64,000 nucleotides of DNA. It comes from Mycobacterium kiyosense. GTDB taxonomy: Bacteria > Actinomycetota > Actinomycetes > Mycobacteriales > Mycobacteriaceae. The notes below the pieces were generated by a model, which was given only the letters and a program-made list of their open reading frames with translations, did not search any database and was not told where the DNA came from. The stretch covers positions 186,001 through 250,000 of the forward strand of contig AP025179.1 of assembly GCA_021654635.1 (NCBI GenBank), written 5' to 3'. A program made the position numbers and the translations under genes. Below are positions 63,479 through 64,000 of this stretch, one piece after another. Every line of letters starts with the position of its first letter. Position 1 is the stretch's first letter.

Positions 63479-64000
63479 ATGCGACGTCTTGTGGATGCTC
63501 CATGGCAACCGACAGTGCCCGCCCTGGTGCAGCGGCTTGCCGCGGCGGGCGGCCCACGGTTGAGGGCGGCATTTGCGGCCGCTGGACTGGACGGAATCCG
63601 ACCGGCTCAAGCCGTCGCGCTCGTGCCGCTGGCCGCCGGCGGAATGCATGCCTCCGATCTGGCGGACCGGCTCGGGGTGAGCCGCCAGGCCGTGGCGCAG
63701 GCGGTCACCGCGCTTGAGCAGCATGACTACGTCACCCGACTGGCCAACCCGGACGACGCGCGCACCCGCGTCATCGAACTGCGCCCGCGCGGCCGGCAGG
63801 CGCTGCGCGTAATGCGTTCCAACGCAATCGAATTGGAGCGGCGCTGGGAGCAGATACTGGGACGGCGCCGACTCGACGAACTGCGCGAGACGATCGAAAT
63901 GCTGCTGGCCGCGCCGGACTCCGAGGAGCGACGCGGCCGCGTCGCCAACCTAGACCTCAGCGGGTGCGCCCGCCCCGGCCAACGCCCGGGCGGCGACCAG
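63479..64000 (+). CDS. MarR family transcriptional regulator (runs off the window)
   Basis: 174 residues are visible from the ATG at 63479 and no stop is met before base 64000. The winged helix has MHASDLADRLGVSRQAVAQAVTALEQHDYV (its H-T-H, cited by A-D-R-L-G-V-S-R-Q) and the wing DDARTRVIELRPRGRQALR with the conserved Asp-Arg region. The C-terminal helix LRETIEMLLA ends near residue 150, so little of the protein should be missing. Its position opposite the esterase and the palindrome suggests it regulates both. Confidence 0.85.
   Translation, partial: MRRLVDAPWQPTVPALVQRLAAAGGPRLRAAFAAAGLDGIRPAQAVALVPLAAGGMHASDLADRLGVSRQAVAQAVTALEQHDYVTRLANPDDARTRVIELRPRGRQALRVMRSNAIELERRWEQILGRRRLDELRETIEMLLAAPDSEERRGRVANLDLSGCARPGQRPGGDQ

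Noticed and set aside
1..64000. CRISPR array, rRNA, complete insertion sequence or prophage
   Set aside because: No regular direct repeats with spacers, no rRNA sequence, no transposase and no phage structural genes were seen; the only mobile-type trace is the 13E12 remnant.

Overview
The window is about 64 kb of high-GC actinobacterial DNA that reads as a non-tuberculous Mycobacterium or a close relative. Evidence seen in the sequence: a PPE-family protein of the PPE37 lineage, a REP13E12-type HNH remnant, CYP144-type P450, DUF5313, an Eis-family acetyltransferase, monomeric isocitrate dehydrogenase Icd2, an ABC permease/ATPase pair matching the Rv0072-Rv0073 arrangement, many F420/LLM, FadE and TetR genes, and two sites that closely match the mycobacterial IdeR iron box. 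Codon use is strongly GC-rich in the third position throughout, and no large block stands out as a recent foreign island.

Layout. 0-6.4 kb: a leftward series holding a molybdopterin oxidoreductase (cut by the window edge), a MarR regulator, DUF5313, an iron-box-preceded flavodoxin/FAD/NADPH reductase, an LLM oxidoreductase and a TetR-FAD monooxygenase pair. 6.4-9.9 kb: a NUDIX hydrolase, a collapsed 13E12 element, a 5'-truncated thioesterase and an MFS pump. 10-19.8 kb: a DUF998 protein beside an unusual serine/cysteine-ladder repeat protein, TetR-acyl-CoA dehydrogenase, Eis-like acetyltransferase with an amine oxidase-like flavoprotein, an MFS pump, and PadR with a Baeyer-Villiger monooxygenase. 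19.9-26.7 kb: an LLM enzyme, CYP144, and a three-gene overlapping operon (unknown protein, DUF1214, sulfotransferase).

26.7-36.6 kb is the most striking part: a complete selenocysteine locus. It holds a formate dehydrogenase alpha subunit with an in-frame UGA (residue 194) followed by a bacterial SECIS hairpin, the iron-sulfur beta subunit, an NrfD-type membrane anchor, selD, tRNA-Sec(UCA), selA and selB. UGA therefore has to be read as selenocysteine here; a plain gene caller would cut the alpha subunit in two.

36.6-43.7 kb: a phosphotransferase/acyl-CoA dehydrogenase pair (the two halves of the ACAD10/11 architecture), an NDMA-type alcohol dehydrogenase, RidA, and a TetR gene divergent from a DUF998-PPE37-like operon that carries a TetR-type operator and an iron box. 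43.7-49.3 kb: an aromatic meta-cleavage module arranged divergently (aldolase and acylating aldehyde dehydrogenase leftward; flavin hydroxylase, ring-fission hydrolase and extradiol dioxygenase rightward). 49.3-64 kb: icd2, a lipoprotein hydrolase, a KstD-like flavoprotein, a PP2C phosphatase, a Rieske oxygenase-amidohydrolase operon, an STAS/RsbW pair with a collapsed RsbW, an ABC permease/ATPase pair, an N-terminally deleted monooxygenase, and a secreted esterase divergent from a MarR gene across a perfect 21-bp palindrome.

Four +1 indels, all in G or C runs, break three genes (nrfD start, selD, and the ring-fission hydrolase twice). That pattern is more like sequencing or assembly error than decay, and it matters because selD is needed for the selenoprotein.
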